Shown here: positions 1-11,890 of the stretch, in pieces
Layout of the letters: each line of letters begins with the position of its first letter
How positions within the stretch are numbered: the stretch's first letter is position 1
NCBI GenBank assembly: GCA_017607445.1
Contig: JAEVHH010000002.1
Coordinates: 2,161,501-2,225,500, forward strand
DNA from: Histoplasma ohiense
Lineage: Eukaryota > Ascomycota > Eurotiomycetes > Onygenales > Ajellomycetaceae
DNA length: 64,000 nt
Direction: 5' to 3'
Notes under the pieces: model-generated
Database searches by the model: none
What the model was told of the DNA's origin: nothing
Seen by the model: the letters and a program-made list of their open reading frames with translations, nothing else
Position numbers and translations under genes: made by a program

Positions 1-336
1 AATCGCATTCAGCAGGGATGATTTGCCCACGTTCGATCTACCCAGGAACACCACCTCGGGCACATCGGACATGGGGATCGTGCGGAATTCGCTGGCCGTC
101 CACATCTGTATGGGCGAGTGGTTGGAGGCTCTGAACAGGTCCGCGCCGTATTGGAGTTGTTGTTGGGTTGGGGGCGCTGTGTCATAGTAGAAGCAGTGGT
201 CGTGCAGTTGGAGTTGGATGGGCGGTGAGGCAGTTGCGGGGCCAGTGCGGGTTATTTTTGGCTTGCATTCGGTGGCCCTGAGTAGGTTTTTCGCTGTGGT
301 GGTTGCGATGGAGGCTGCGGATTTTGCGGCGGCCAT
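1..336 (-). CDS. MRX8: EngB/YihA-type mitochondrial GTPase, 5' part only (C-terminus outside window)
   Basis: The first 112 codons are visible, starting at 336 and running off the left edge in frame. The N-terminus is rich in Ala, Ser, Thr and Lys without early acidic residues, as expected for a mitochondrial presequence. About residue 93 onward reads PEVVFLGRSNVGKSSLLNAI, the EngB-type G1/P-loop (GRSNVGKSS). EngB-family GTPases act in ribosome large-subunit maturation; the fungal mitochondrial member is Mrx8. The G3, G4 and G5 motifs would lie outside the window. It is divergent from the AP-3 sigma gene, with 366 bp between the two start codons. Family assignment is firm; the Mrx8 name is inferred from the presequence and fungal context. 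Confidence 0.8.
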   Translation of the reverse strand, partial: MAAAKSAASIATTTAKNLLRATECKPKITRTGPATASPPIQLQLHDHCFYYDTAPPTQQQLQYGADLFRASNHSPIQMWTASEFRTIPMSDVPEVVFLGRSNVGKSSLLNAI

Positions 337-702
337 GCTTGTTGGTTTGTTTCCGCGTTCTTGTCGATTGGGGGTTAGAGGATTGTTAGGGTAAAGGGAG
401 GTTTCTATGAGGTTAGAAGATGTGACATATTTTGGGGAATATGTGTGTATATTAGGATTAGGATTATTCAACTGGGCGTTTCGATCGCTCGCGTGGAGCT
501 GTGGAATCGGAAATCCTTACGGAGTATTTATTTATTTGAAGCTTTGAGGATATATCGGATCATCGTTTTGACAGAGTTGCAACCCAGACAAACACTGCAA
601 ACAGCACGAGGTCAAACGCTCCGTCATCGTATCCATTTCAATCCATGCGCTCTGTGAAATGCCACCTCCATATGAGGACACTGGATCACTATATCAGACA
701 TA
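337..702. promoter_or_regulatory. Divergent intergenic region between MRX8 and AP-3 sigma
   Basis: This 366-bp gap must hold both promoters. It contains one copy of the recurrent 9-mer TACGGAGTA (518-526). No convincing TATA box or known factor site was recognised. Confidence 0.4.
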
Positions 703-1360
703 ATGATCAATGCCGTGTTAGTCTTTAACAATAGTGGTCAGCCACGATTAACCAAATTCTATACCCAACTGGTATGCTAGCCAACCCGCAGCAGATTCAC
801 ATCTTGTGGCTTCATCGACGCTTCAAGATCTGTCAGTTATCTAGCTAATGCCCTCTTATTACCAGGACACCCAAACACAGCAATCCCTAATTGCTCAGAT
901 ATACAATCTCGTCTCCCAGCGGCCCTCCTCCGCTTGCAACTTCCTCCCGCTCCCCCCGCTCCTCGCCGAAGGCGCCAGCTCCAGCACCCCCGCCACCAGC
1001 TTCTCTGATGCCCCCAGTCAAATAACGCACCGAACATACGCCACCTTATCATTCATCCTAATATCCACTTCGACAGAATCACCACTAGCCCTCATCGATC
1101 TCATCCAAGTCTTCGTCGAGGCGCTCGACCGCCTCTTCGAAAACGTGTGTGAGTTGGATCTGATATTCGGATTCGAGACCATGCATGCGGTGCTTGGCGA
1201 AATGATCGTTGGCGGGGTTGTACTGGAGACGAATCTTGAGCGGATCGTGCAGGGTGTGAAGAGCCAGGAAGGGTCAAAGGCGAAGCGGAGGACCGTTGAG
1301 GCTGGGAGTGGATCAATTGGTAGGGCGGGGATTCCAGGGCTAGGGGTGCCTTGGAGGTGA
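703..1360 (+). CDS. APS3: AP-3 adaptor complex sigma subunit
   Basis: Exons 703-771 and 866-1360 (intron 772-865, donor GTATGC, acceptor CCAG, branch-like CTAAT) give about 187 aa. Exon 1 encodes MINAVLVFNNSGQPRLTKFY, the conserved sigma N-terminus. Exon 2 carries HRTYATLSFILI, LIQVFVEALDRLFENVCELD and FGFETMHAVLGEMIVGG, all diagnostic of AP-3 sigma as opposed to AP-1 or AP-2 sigma. AP-3 sorts cargo from Golgi/endosome to the vacuole. Two insertions look lineage-specific: a Ser/Pro/Ala-rich stretch before HRTYATL and a basic Gly-rich tail after the conserved NLERIV. The ATG at 848 only opens the second exon and is not the gene start. Confidence 0.93.
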
Positions 1361-1823
1361 GGGAAAGAGACAGCGTATTTTTTTATATCTAGGTTGCGAA
1401 GTTTCACGCTATTGCATTTTCTGTGGTTGATATTTTTGGGTGGAGCATGCTGGCGTTTGGGTGGTTTGTCATTATACCAGATAGACGGCTGGTGGGTCGC
1501 GGGTATATTGCTTTCTCTTTTTCTCCTATATTTCCGAGCTCAATCTGTTAGTCTCTTCTACGTATCTTATATCTTACTCTGGAGATATCAACCATTTCAT
1601 TTCATAGACCTGGGCTTCCTATTACGAACTAGCGCATAACTGCTGTATCAAAGCGTTCTAACCCCGTGATTTTGACAACCCTCATTCTCGCTTAATTTTA
1701 CCGCGCTAAGCCCAACCGGGCTATGCACATTCAACTTCTAGCCTCAACACCAAAGTTGGTTTTCTCTTCTTCATTCCTCTCCTCGTCCCCGTCAACCAAC
1801 GAAGTTACGACAACACCGACAAA
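1361..1823. other. Intergenic, AP-3 sigma 3' side and RPL8 promoter
   Basis: This 463-bp gap separates two genes on the same strand. A hydrophobic 81-codon open frame (1394-1639) has no family resemblance and probably reflects T-rich 3' UTR. Pyrimidine-rich sequence precedes the RPL8 start, common in fungal ribosomal-protein promoters. Confidence 0.4.
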
Positions 1824-3072
1824 ATGGTAAGATTTTGCACTTCCTACATGATATTTGACCCCTTCTTGGGCCTCTTCGGTGTCTTGAAATAGACTTAATT
1901 GTCCGGACAAGCATTGCAAGCCCAATGAAGTAAATTTTCCGTCAATCCGACATCCTCTCTGAGAAGGATGTGCGGAATGGCGATGATATGGCTTGAGTCG
2001 ATGGGCAAAGCAGAAATGCAAACTCATCGTCTCTCTAGAGTTCAAAGAAGATACAGTATCTGGTGAACAATATTCGCTGATGGTCTTCTTTTCTCAATGA
2101 CAGCCTCCCAAGACCGGAAAGAAAGTTGCTACCGCTCCCTTCCCCCAGGGAAAGGCTGGCTCGAAGAAGGCCCCCAAGGTATGTAAAATTCATTCCGACC
2201 CACCAAGAACGTGGCTACAAACGACGGCGCAATCTGAGTAACTATAAAATAATTTATCCTAATCTAATTGAGCCAATGCTTGTAGAACCCTCTTCTCGAG
2301 AAGCGCCCCCGCAACTTCGGCATTGGCCAAGACATCCAGCCCAAGCGCAACCTCTCGCGCATGGTGAAGTGGCCCGAGTATGTGCGTCTCCAGCGACAGA
2401 AGAAAATTTTGAACCTTCGCCTCAAGGTTCCCCCCGCGATCGCCCAATTCCAGAACACCTTGGACCGCAACACCGCCGCTCAAACCTTAAAACTCCTCAA
2501 CAAGTACCGTCCAGAATCCAAGGCTGAGAAGAAGGAGCGTCTGCTCAAGGAGGCCACTGCTGTCCAGGCTGGCCAGAAGAAAGAGGACGTCAGCAAGAAG
2601 CCATATACCGTCAAGTATGGTCTTAACCACGTTGTCGGCCTGATCGAGAACAAGAAGGCTTCCCTTGTCCTCATCCCTAACGATGTTGATCCCATTGAGC
2701 TTGTTGTTTTCCTTCCCGCTCTCTGCCGCAAGATGGGCGTCCCCTATGCCATCATCAAAGGCAAGGCCAGACTTGGAACTGTGGTCCACAAGAAGGTAAG
2801 CCAGCTCCTCGAATACATCAGCTTCGAACTAAATGTAATTTCGCTGGTTCTAATGTGTTTCATCATATCAGACCGCTGCGGTCCTTGCTCTGACCGAGGT
2901 CCGCTCAGAAGACAAGACAGAGCTTTCCAAGCTCATCTCCGCCATCAAAGAGGGTTATAGCGACAAATACGAGGAGAGCAAGCGCCGTTGGGGTGGAGGT
3001 ATCATGGGTGCTAAGGCCGTTGCCAGACAAGTCAAGAAGCGCAGGACTATCGAAAACGCCATCAAGATCTAA
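1824..3072 (+). CDS. RPL8: 60S ribosomal protein eL8 (L7Ae family)
   Basis: Exons 1824-1826, 2104-2178, 2286-2795 and 2872-3072 give 262 aa (yeast eL8 is 256). The protein begins MPPKTGKKVATAP, has NPLLEKRPRNFGIGQDIQPK, and an L7Ae/L30e RNA-binding core with KYGLNHVVGLIENKKASLV, LVLIPNDVDPIELVVFLPAL and KMGVPYAIIKGKARLG; it ends in RRTIENAIKI-like sequence (RTIENAIKI). eL8 binds 25S/5.8S rRNA near the exit region of the large subunit. The first exon is just the ATG, followed by a 277-nt intron (1827-2103) beginning GTAAGA; long first introns are frequent in ribosomal-protein genes and often regulatory. All junctions keep phase and conserved residues. Confidence 0.96.
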
Positions 3073-4695
3073 ACATTTTATCTTGCCCATCCCTACTTTG
3101 TTTAACCCATGACCAAAGAGCAAAAAAGTATATTTACGATAAACAAAGAAAATTAAGTACCACAAATACTAATTCGGTTCGGAGTTGAATTCTGGAATCC
3201 GCAGACAGGCGTTTTATTCTCTCCCTGCGTGTTTTCGGTCTTGAGGTGACTTGTTGCGGTGCAAGTTTACAACCGTAGCTAGACCTGGAAAAGAGGCAAA
3301 GGACACAAAAGTTTCGTGTAACTAGCTCCTGAATCGAACGAAACATCCACACACGTCACCTTTTTTGTCCGCATCTACCCATTCAATCTCCGTTGTTGTT
3401 ATTGCATGTATAATTGGTGTATACCCGGACAGGCGCACTTGATATATTTTATTAGCACCGAAATAATTCCGAAATGGAAGATGAAAGTCCCATGTTTTAT
3501 ACACAAGCAATTGGTCAAATGTAGTCCAAGACCACACACAGTGCTTCCACTCAAACTAACATATGTAGAGAGGAACACACAACTTTTTGATCTAATTTCA
3601 CAACTCAAAAATTCGCCTCAAATTCCGGTTCGATGCTAACTTTTATATATATTATTATTACCTAATTCATATACGTCACTTCTGTCTGTTCTCTCCTATT
3701 CACGCAGGAGCATAAAGGAACCATAATTCTATAGTAAGAATAGTCAGATTAACGATTAATAATATCATGTTACACAAGCAATAGAACAGCGTGTGGCGGT
3801 CAATGACACCGAAGAGGGAGGGTAGAAGACGAGGGACGAACAGCTGTGCATCTGATCATTCAAATTAGATAACATTGATAATGATAAAATTAACGAAAAG
3901 CCAAAGAAAATCCCCCGCGGTGGCGGGAGTATATAAACAATTGACCAAGCGCTATTGATACTTGAAGACGAGGGGAAGACGGTAAATTTGAAGGGGGAAA
4001 GGATAAATGAGAGAGAGAGGAACTGCTCTACTTTTAAAAAATAGAGTAGGAGGGGGTTGGGGGAAGGGATAGAGAGAAAAAGTCAAAACACACAAAGATA
4101 GCCGACCAATCGCTTTCCGGAAAGATAATAAAAAAATGACCTAATCTGTAAGCAAAAGTGAGGGTGTGAGTGAGAAAGGAGGTTAGATGTATATATATAA
4201 CAAAATCATTTTGATTCCGCTTGTGTTACCATCCCCCCCTTTTCGTACGCCTACCTCAATATTCCTCAATAGTTACCGAACCGAAGACAGAATAGTGAAA
4301 AAAGGAACAAAGGACTTGCAGTTTGCCCAGATGAAAGGGAAAGGAAAGAAGATGATATAATAGACGAAGTGAAGAAAGGAAAAAAAGGAAACAAACCACC
4401 ACAAAAAAAGCATTCGAAATTGATTGTATTTGGGGTATTGAGTATTGAAAAAATGTCCATCAAAGGGACCGACAAGCACCCTGTAAATAAGCAAAACGCG
4501 AAGAAGGTAGATGAAAGGACAATCGTTAGAGGAGGAAAAGTGGCGCAGCGAGGGCAAGACAAAGGTATTATATAACGCCAAACAGTCCACTGAGGATATG
4601 CGTCATCAATTTCTCGGAGGGTTGCGGGGAGTGAGCTATGAAGGTGCAGGCCGAGAAAGACCTTGTCGTGCCTAAATTAAAATATAGTATTCATG
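3073..4695. other. Convergent intergenic region between RPL8 and STU2
   Basis: This 1.6-kb gap lies between two 3' ends. It is AT-rich, with purine-rich runs (about 3960-4400) on the + strand, which match a pyrimidine-rich 3' UTR for the minus-strand gene. No gene, RNA or mobile element was recognised. Confidence 0.45.
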
Positions 4696-7600
4696 TTAGC
4701 CGGCCGGTAATGATGTTGTTTCCCCAACCGCAGATTTGGCGATCTGTGTGGGCGCTGAAAACTGGGCGGTGATTCGAGCGATGTTACTCACCTTCATCTG
4801 CTCAATCCTCGCCTTCAGCTGGCTAGTAACTTCGGCGGCACGCTTCCAATTCTCCGCCGGTTCACCACCGCCTTGTGAAGCAGAAGTGGATGCAGGCAGT
4901 CCATCACCGCTGGACCCTGTCCTACCGCCAACAGACATCCTCCCCGGGCTTCCTCTACCCGAAGAATACGAAGAGCCAACGGGTGGACTGATTTTTCTCC
5001 TCCCCGGATACCCGCCACCGCCACCTGTACTACTCAGACCTGGTGATTCGAGGCCGTTGGTGTTCTCTTTTTCCTCACTGGGGCTGGCAGACATGAAGCT
5101 TCTAGGTCGTGCGCTTTCGAATCGTGAGCCGAAATGCAGAGCGGAGCGAGACGGTGGACCGTTCATGTTGTGGTTATGATTGTTTGTGTTGTCCTGATAT
5201 ATTCCGCCATCAGTCAGGCCCATATTCAGGCTCATATCAGGAATAGTTGCTGGAGGGCTTGCTGCACTGGCGCGCACGGCCCGAGCCAGCTCCCGCTTCA
5301 ACCGCTCAATTTCCCTTTGCTGCTTCTGGACATTTTGTTCTGCCGCTTCTGCATCACTCCTGGCTCGAACTAGTTGAGTTTCTTTGGCTTTGACGCTCAA
5401 CACATCCCTTGTGTGGTCTTCGATTAGCTGCGCGTTTTGATTTTGAAGTTCATTTATTTCGGACAGCAGTTTTGTTCGCTCAGATTGCAAATTTTCTACC
5501 ATCCGAGAGTATCTCTCTTTCTCAAGGCGAAGCTCTTCTAATTCAGCTCGTTCAATTGCAGCCATTCCGGAGCTTATTGAAGTAGGAGGCGGCGGTGCAG
5601 GCTCTGAGTTTGAAGGTGCAGGCCTCCCCAGAGAACGCCCAGTAAGTCCACGATTACCCATACCGAATTTGGACACTGTAGGAGCAGAAGCAGCGGCAAC
5701 AGGAGGGGGGTTTTCCTCGAATGGTGGTGAGACAACCCTTCGTGGCGATGCAGGCACACCTCCTGGTCCAGCTAGCTTCCTTTGAAGTTTAAGCCCACCC
5801 CCAGGTGTCGCCGCTCCCGCAGCCTTGGGAAGGCCAAGCTTGGACGGAATTGCCTTCTTGGCTGTGGGTGGTGCCAGCGTAGGTTCCTCTGGTGCCGCAG
5901 CGGGCGCCGCAGCGGGTGCGGGCTTCTTGACTGCAGCTGGTGGCCGTTTGGCAACGGGTTTCTTAGCCCCTCCGGGAAGGGCTAGACCTTTGGGAGGCCC
6001 GACGATAGGTTTAGGACGTTCTTTAGCCTTGACTTCTGCCGTGTCAAAAAATTCCTTTATCTTTGTTTTCCGAATATCATCTAACCCATCCAAATAGGGA
6101 TTCATCGCCCTTTCGCCGATAATCTTCATCAAGGTTCCCAGAATTTCAGCACCGCCGGATCGAGTAGCTTCGCTGGATTCTGTTAGTAATTTTGTAGCAG
6201 CGTCCGCTATCGACTTTGCTTCTGGTTTGGATGGAACATCCCGCGTTGTTCTCAGACATCGAATCAGAAACCTCAGAGTTTCTTGTTTGACTTGCGGATT
6301 TTTGTGCTTAAGGAATTCTAACACATCTTCAAGACAATCCGAAAGATTGGTGGCAGCAAAAACGGCATCCAAGGCATGACCCAGCGCATCAGCAACAGAC
6401 TGCTTTTTCTCCTTTAGGCGTTCCATAATAGGAGCTAGAACAGTAGGCCTGTATTTGGAGAAACTTTTACGTAAGCCTTTAGCAAGAGCTTCTATCGTAT
6501 TGGCAGCCACAGTCACAACAGCAACGTTTGCATCCTTCATGCATTTCGCCAGCGCACGTACTACTTCGTCAAACGGTCCATCTTTTATCCTAGGAACATT
6601 CGCTGTGACGAAAAGTGCATCGAGCGCTTCTTTGCGGTCCTTCCATTTCGACGACGCTAATTTCTCATGTAGGTCCTTTGGTGCCTGAGACAAGACATCG
6701 ACGGCTTCTGCAAGATCAAAAACATCAACCTCTGCATCATCGACGTCTTCTTCGCCCCCATCTGCGCCGTCATCGCCCTCTCCACCAGCCTGGCTGCTGG
6801 CTGCTGCCATAGCTTCTTGCTGTGCTCGCGTAAATCGCTGCTGCTTTGGCGCTGGCTCCTGCTTGATAGCTTCGAATAGTTTTTCTAAATCCTGTTGTTG
6901 TACTGGCTTTAATTCTCCCCAGAACAGCGGTTTCATAGCGTCTTTGAGCCATCTGTAGAGCTCTGCAGTTAGATTTGTCGCCTCCGCTCGAACATTCTTA
7001 TCAGCGTGACCGAAAACCTTAGGCAGAGCCTTTAATACCGGCTTCGGTTCGATAACTTTGCAACCATAATTGTGAAATACGGCTGTCAGTGCGGCGAGGG
7101 ACGGTGCGATGACTTTGGGGAGTTTATGTGACAGCGCCGCCATTAGATCCTCGATAACGGGCTCGGGCTTATCTAGTTCTATACAAAGTAGAATGGCTTC
7201 CAATGCGCTGGCCTTCGCTGCAGGTCGAGTTGATGGTAAACCTTTTTCAGTGATGGCAACAATTGTCGATCCACGAGTCCTAGTTCCAGCGTCAGTGTAC
7301 TTCGCCCATCTCCAAACGTGTCTCCTGGCCCAACTCCAGCATACGTCGGAATTCTATGCATACCTCGTGCAGCCTTGCACTCCAGAATATTTCAAAAAGG
7401 CGCAGTACGCATTTAAACCCTCCTGCTGCGCCGCTACATTCGAATCGGCGACGGCACCCTTCCATAGCCCTGGGTCTTGTAGGAACGGTCGAAACACGGG
7501 ATCCGACTCGTCGGGTGATACCTCGAATTGTTTTGTAGCGTCCTCATATCCTCCTTTTCTAACTTTCCAATTCTATGTTTCGATGTTTATTCATATGTCA

Positions 7601-7737
7601 ATACCAATAACAAGCCAATTGCCGGGTGGTTGGGGCAATATTAAAAATAAAAGATGGAGGGAAATCGCAGGGCTCACCTTATGGACAAATCTATCTGGTA
7701 GAGGCAAGGAACTGAAGTCCTCTTCTTGCTCCGCCAT
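4696..7737 (-). CDS. STU2: XMAP215/Dis1-family microtubule polymerase (Stu2/Alp14-like)
   Basis: Minus-strand exons 7678-7737, 7364-7572 and 4696-7279 give 950 aa. It starts MAEQEEDFSSLPLPDRFVHK, followed by NWKVRKGGYEDATKQFE, the first helices of TOG1. TOG1 spans about residues 1-230 and TOG2 about 270-505 (begins near LHEKLASSKWKDRKEALDAL). Then comes a basic Pro/Ala/Lys linker (about 510-660) suited to tubulin-lattice binding. A coiled coil follows at about 670-790 (ELEELRLEKERYSRMVENLQ), the homodimerisation region. A Ser/Gly-rich tail and a short C-terminal helix close the protein. Two TOGs plus a coiled coil is the fungal arrangement, against five TOGs in animals. It adds tubulin at plus ends and at kinetochores and spindle poles. 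The 105- and 84-nt introns preserve phase (0 and 2). Confidence 0.95.
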
Positions 7738-8560
7738 TATGCGAGGCTGCAAGCGCGATGCTCTTCGCCAAACTGATTTGCCTAACTACTTCATTTATTT
7801 AGCACCTACACAAACTCCCCTTATTCCTCGTAAATTTCCATTGATGCCCAACGACCCACCACGACGGCATGGGGCCACCACGGAACATTCTGAAGGAAAA
7901 GGAAAAAGAGTGTCATGATGATACGTAAAAATGTACCTTATAAGGTCCAAGGAAATATCGCTGAAATTGAAACCCCGATCAAATGACAAGGGAGTTGCTG
8001 GTCATTTAAATATTTGCCTGCAGCGACTAGACGGAGTGTGGCCGTGGGAGAGAGAGAGGTCTTGGTGAGAGACTTCCCGCATTCAACTCGGGAGAAGCGG
8101 CACCACAACTGAAAAAAACTCAGATGTAAGTATTCGGATATAGGTTATTAATCGGAGGACAAGAAACGACGTCGACCTTGTTTTCATGTGGCGGAGGGGT
8201 TAACGATGGAATTTGGAGACGAGGTTGAGGTGCAAAAAATGGCAAAAACATCTTCGATTCGGGTCCAACGCCAAACGTCAACATTGACCATCGCTGTGGT
8301 GATAAGGTTTTCACGTGACCCAGACCCGCGCCGCTTTTGCTCTCAGGCAAAGGATGAAGTCGAGCCCGTTGATTTCAATACTACTAATCTGTAGTATTTA
8401 CGGAGTCCGATGTTATCTCAAGTCTCGGGGTTAAGCTACGCATTCCAATCAAATCGCCAACAAAGAGATACTACAATATACTGCGTAGAGCGGTCGTTCC
8501 AGGTACATTTTTCTGTTCCGGGTTGACCATACATACACTCCAGCAACAAGTGGTATTTGT
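7738..8560. promoter_or_regulatory. STU2 upstream region
   Basis: Sequence 5' of STU2. It includes a TACGGAGT copy at 8399-8406 and ordinary CpG content, unlike the block that follows. No gene is apparent. Confidence 0.35.
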
Positions 8561-10600
8561 TTGCCAGAGAACAAAGACAACACGAGAGCATACTGTTAAC
8601 AAATTATCCAACATAGCCATTGTTTCTATTGTTTACTAGTATTTATTGTCCTCTGTTGTTCCGTCATCCTTTTCTTAATTGATAACAGATTGTTTTCGAT
8701 GAAGTGCCCACCATTCCTCTTCCAGTGAATGAGGCCAGGAACAGCACTGGATCAAAGAAGGTTCACTCCCTAAATATACCTCGATTCTTCAACACAACTT
8801 TGTGCTGCCACGAAGACAGTTGTACTGTTTACTAGCATTGAACCACGTATATATCTTGGTTTTGACAACCAGTTCTCATTTATCCAAAGATATCTCCATT
8901 CATAATCAACAGCATCACCATCACCACCATTATCACCACACCCACCGCTACCATATCTTGGAGTTGCGTATTTCAATCCCAGCTACTTATATCTTCCCGC
9001 TGATAACAAGACTCTATGAATCGATCACCAATATGTTCCCTGATTGCTAGTAGTATCCGACATATTTTCTCCTTCAGCACATCAAATAATATCCATATGC
9101 TGACTTGATGGTCAAGGGTGGTTGTGGAGCAGCGTCTGAGAAACCACCTTGAGGCAAAACAAGTCCTGAATCCTAAAGCCAGTCATGGACCAATTACTGA
9201 CTCCGCAGCTAGCAGAATAGTTCCATGTTTATAATTGAACCATCATCCCTTGCCTATAGATTACTATCTTCTGTTTTGCTGGAAGTCACAAATCTATCAT
9301 CACCTCTGTCTCTCCATCAAAATACCCGAAAATGCCGTGGTGTGATAGGAAAAGCTTGCAGATAGTATCCAACTATACAATTCCACTGCCGAACCAATAT
9401 GAAGGACAATTTGTTGTGGGGTTACAGAAAAGGTCAGCTTGAACCAGAGTGCATCAGATCATCGTGTATAGATGGCATCTCTGACTATTTGCAGGTTTGC
9501 CAATTGCTTGAAAAACACTGCTGGAAGCAGATGTTATAAATCTACGGACCAGGAATTGAGAACCTAGAAATGCTGTTCTTCAATATAAACTAGGCTCCCC
9601 TATGACCACACCTCATGCCTGAAGATATCACCTCATACCCATGCCCAGCATCGGTTGGAACCCCGCCGCAAATCCAGTGAGTGACCCTGATGCTTCTCAT
9701 CCTACTTTCACATTCCTTCCAATCCAGTTCTGGCGGCAAAACTATCATGACATGGGATTAGGGGCGGCTAGCCTGAGCGTGCAATGAAGGAAGTATAAAG
9801 CTGGTTTAGATGCGGGTTATAGAGGACTTTGTGAAGCATCATGGTAGCCTCATATTCTTCAGATCTTACAAAAAAAGAAAGAAAGAAAACCGTGGAACTC
9901 TTCTAACAAATATTAGAATATCCTTGTTCTCCCTCGACCTGACCACTTCACATCTTCTATATGATCAAGTCACCCACCTCTCAAATACCCCATTCAGTGA
10001 AATAAAATAGGACTGTGAAGATGATGTCTTCTCTTCTAATTTCTACTGAATATGTTGCTATAGACTCCCACAACAAGACAAACCACCCCGCCTAGGCTTT
10101 CTGGAGTATATTAATCAACACTCTCATCACACACAGCACCTAGCAGGTCTGCACTCTCATTCTCAGATGCCAAAAACCATTTCTCTGTCAGTGGCAATAA
10201 TAAGTCATCTGCTGCTGAAATCCAAACCAAAATTACCATTGATTGTGTGCGTGGTATAGCTGATTCGCACGGCTGCTTTATGAGTCATATAAAGTGAGCA
10301 CTGTATATTCAAAGAACATGGTCATCGAGTGGGTGTAATTGATGACTGAAATGACAATGATTCTATTGCTTCACCTGGTGTAAATGAAATTTACTGAGAA
10401 GCAAAAGGAAGGATTCTGGTGATGGTGGGAAGATGGAAGTCTTCCATGTTATTGCAACTAGGGGTTGTGAATTCAAATGTGAGGGTGTTTGTGTCATGAA
10501 TGCCTAGGAAAAGTAAACAACTCCCTATCTATAGCCATGGTTCAATCGAGAAGGGAGAAGCTATTTGAAATAAAGTGAAGTTCACCATATGTCACAGTCA
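8560..10600. repeat. CpG-depleted, gene-free block (possible decayed repeat)
   Basis: About 2 kb without a supportable coding frame. By eye, CpG is strikingly rare while TpG and CpA are abundant. Between 9100 and 9720 I count roughly 8 CpG in about 620 bases, and between 10080 and 10560 roughly 6 in 480; adjacent coding DNA is much richer. CpG-biased RIP-like decay of repeats is known from some Onygenales. Boundaries are approximate and no terminal repeats or target-site duplications were identified, so assignment to a transposon is inference. Confidence 0.4.
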
Positions 10601-11215
10601 CTTTTTTCCATCTTACAAAAAGAAGTTCTTCTACATCGAGTCAAAAGCGACTGAAGGAATGTGAGCACCGGAACCTGCCTCGCGACGATTAGGAGCAGGA
10701 GCAACAAAAGTTCAGTTAAGCACATGCTTGTGTCTGGCGATGGAGTCCGTGTTGGCGCTCCAGAACAGGAAAAGTATTTCAGCCAGTCTAAGTTAGCTTG
10801 TGAGGCGCGTTTCTTAGCGCGACTTATCGGGCGAAAATGCTCAGGGGTGCAAGAAGTTAAAATCAGAAAGGGAAACATGTTCCTTGAGATTTTTGCTTTC
10901 GAGGCATGTCTCTCTGGCCTCTTCAGGGATACTTGAACAGCGAAATCTGGATTATGGAAATTAACCTCGTTGGTTGGAGGGATAATAAAATGATCATTTT
11001 CAGTAGGGTATTATTCAAGAGTGAAAATTTGGCGACATAGGAAATCTGCTAAGAAAAAGAGCAAGAGATAGACAAAGCATTCATGACGTTCGCTGAAATC
11101 GAACCAGCCCCAATAACCGCATAGAATTTAATTGTTTGACCATAATATAGTCTTATTTCTCATAACACCCGTTTCCACCTGTTGTATCAGCTTTCCCACC
11201 GACATCCCTTATCAC
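10600..11215. other. Intergenic, 3' side of the PLAC8 gene
   Basis: No supportable feature. Open frames of about 90 codons on both strands over 10582-10936 overlap each other and resemble no family. Confidence 0.35.
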
Positions 11216-11890
11216 CTAGGCCGGTGGATAAGCCATAGACTGAGTCTTCTGATAACCAGCCTGCCCAGCAGCCTGTCGAGAGAGGACTTCCTTCTCTTGC
11301 TGAACGATAACACAGCAGGGACAGAAGAAGGATGCGAGGCAGTCCTGGACCAGGGACTCTTCATAGTTGTGCTTGGCCTTGATGGTGCCAGGTTCCCATT
11401 TCAGGAACTTCTCCAGATGGGTTTGGGTGATGCCGTACTTCTCTCGCAGCTCGGTGCGCCTCTTAACAAGAAGGAGCCATGCGACGGCGAAGCAGTTCAT
11501 GCCACAGAAGATAAGACACTATGTTGATTAAAGCGAGTTAGTAAAGCTTTGGGCTTCGCGTGCTCAATAATGAAGAGTCCTATTGAATATCAAGTGTGAT
11601 TGAGAGGGTGCCATTTTTTGCTCAGCTTACATTGTCATTGATTGGGCTGTAATTCGCAAGAGTGGGATCTTCCAGACGGGCCTGGGTCTTGCCGAAGAGA
11701 ATGCACGGGCAGCACCATCCCATTAAGCCTAGAGATTTCGTACGTTCTTATTAGTGTTTTCATGCTTTCCCAATTGTTATTACTTGATTTCCGCGATCAT
11801 TGGTCACCACATACAGGTATCTATGGGGTTGAAGCAGCCCCAAAGGGAGTCTCCCCAGTTAGAGTTGCTGGACGTTTCAGGGCCGGACAT
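11216..11890 (-). CDS. PLAC8/Cys-rich family protein
   Basis: Minus-strand exons 11815-11890, 11631-11728 and 11216-11518 give 158 aa starting MSGPETSSNSNWGDSLWGCF. The two cysteine motifs of the PLAC8 family are present: CLMGWCCPCILFGKTQAR around residues 26-43 and SFFCPCCVIVQQEKEVLSR in the last 40 residues. Between them, CLIFCGMNCFAVAWLLLVKR is a hydrophobic membrane segment ending in basic residues. Fungal relatives include small plasma-membrane cysteine-rich proteins, and plant relatives affect cell size and metal resistance (FW2.2/PCR). The exact role is unknown. Exon junction phases (1, then 0) rebuild the first motif exactly, which supports the model. Confidence 0.88.

Noticed and set aside
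1394..1639. 81-codon hydrophobic open frame after AP-3 sigma
   Set aside because: Reads T-rich 3' UTR; no homology and no promoter space.
1827..2103. Box C/D snoRNA in the RPL8 first intron
   Set aside because: A GATGATA string exists, but there is no proper RUGAUGA/CUGA pair at the expected ends.
7109..7918. 269-codon + strand open frame
   Set aside because: It is antisense to STU2 exons 1-2, their introns and promoter; composition matches no family and the minus strand has clear conserved motifs.
8590..8800. Candidate solo LTR starting TGTTAACA and ending TTCAACA
   Set aside because: No target-site duplication and no second copy; the ends are short enough to be chance.
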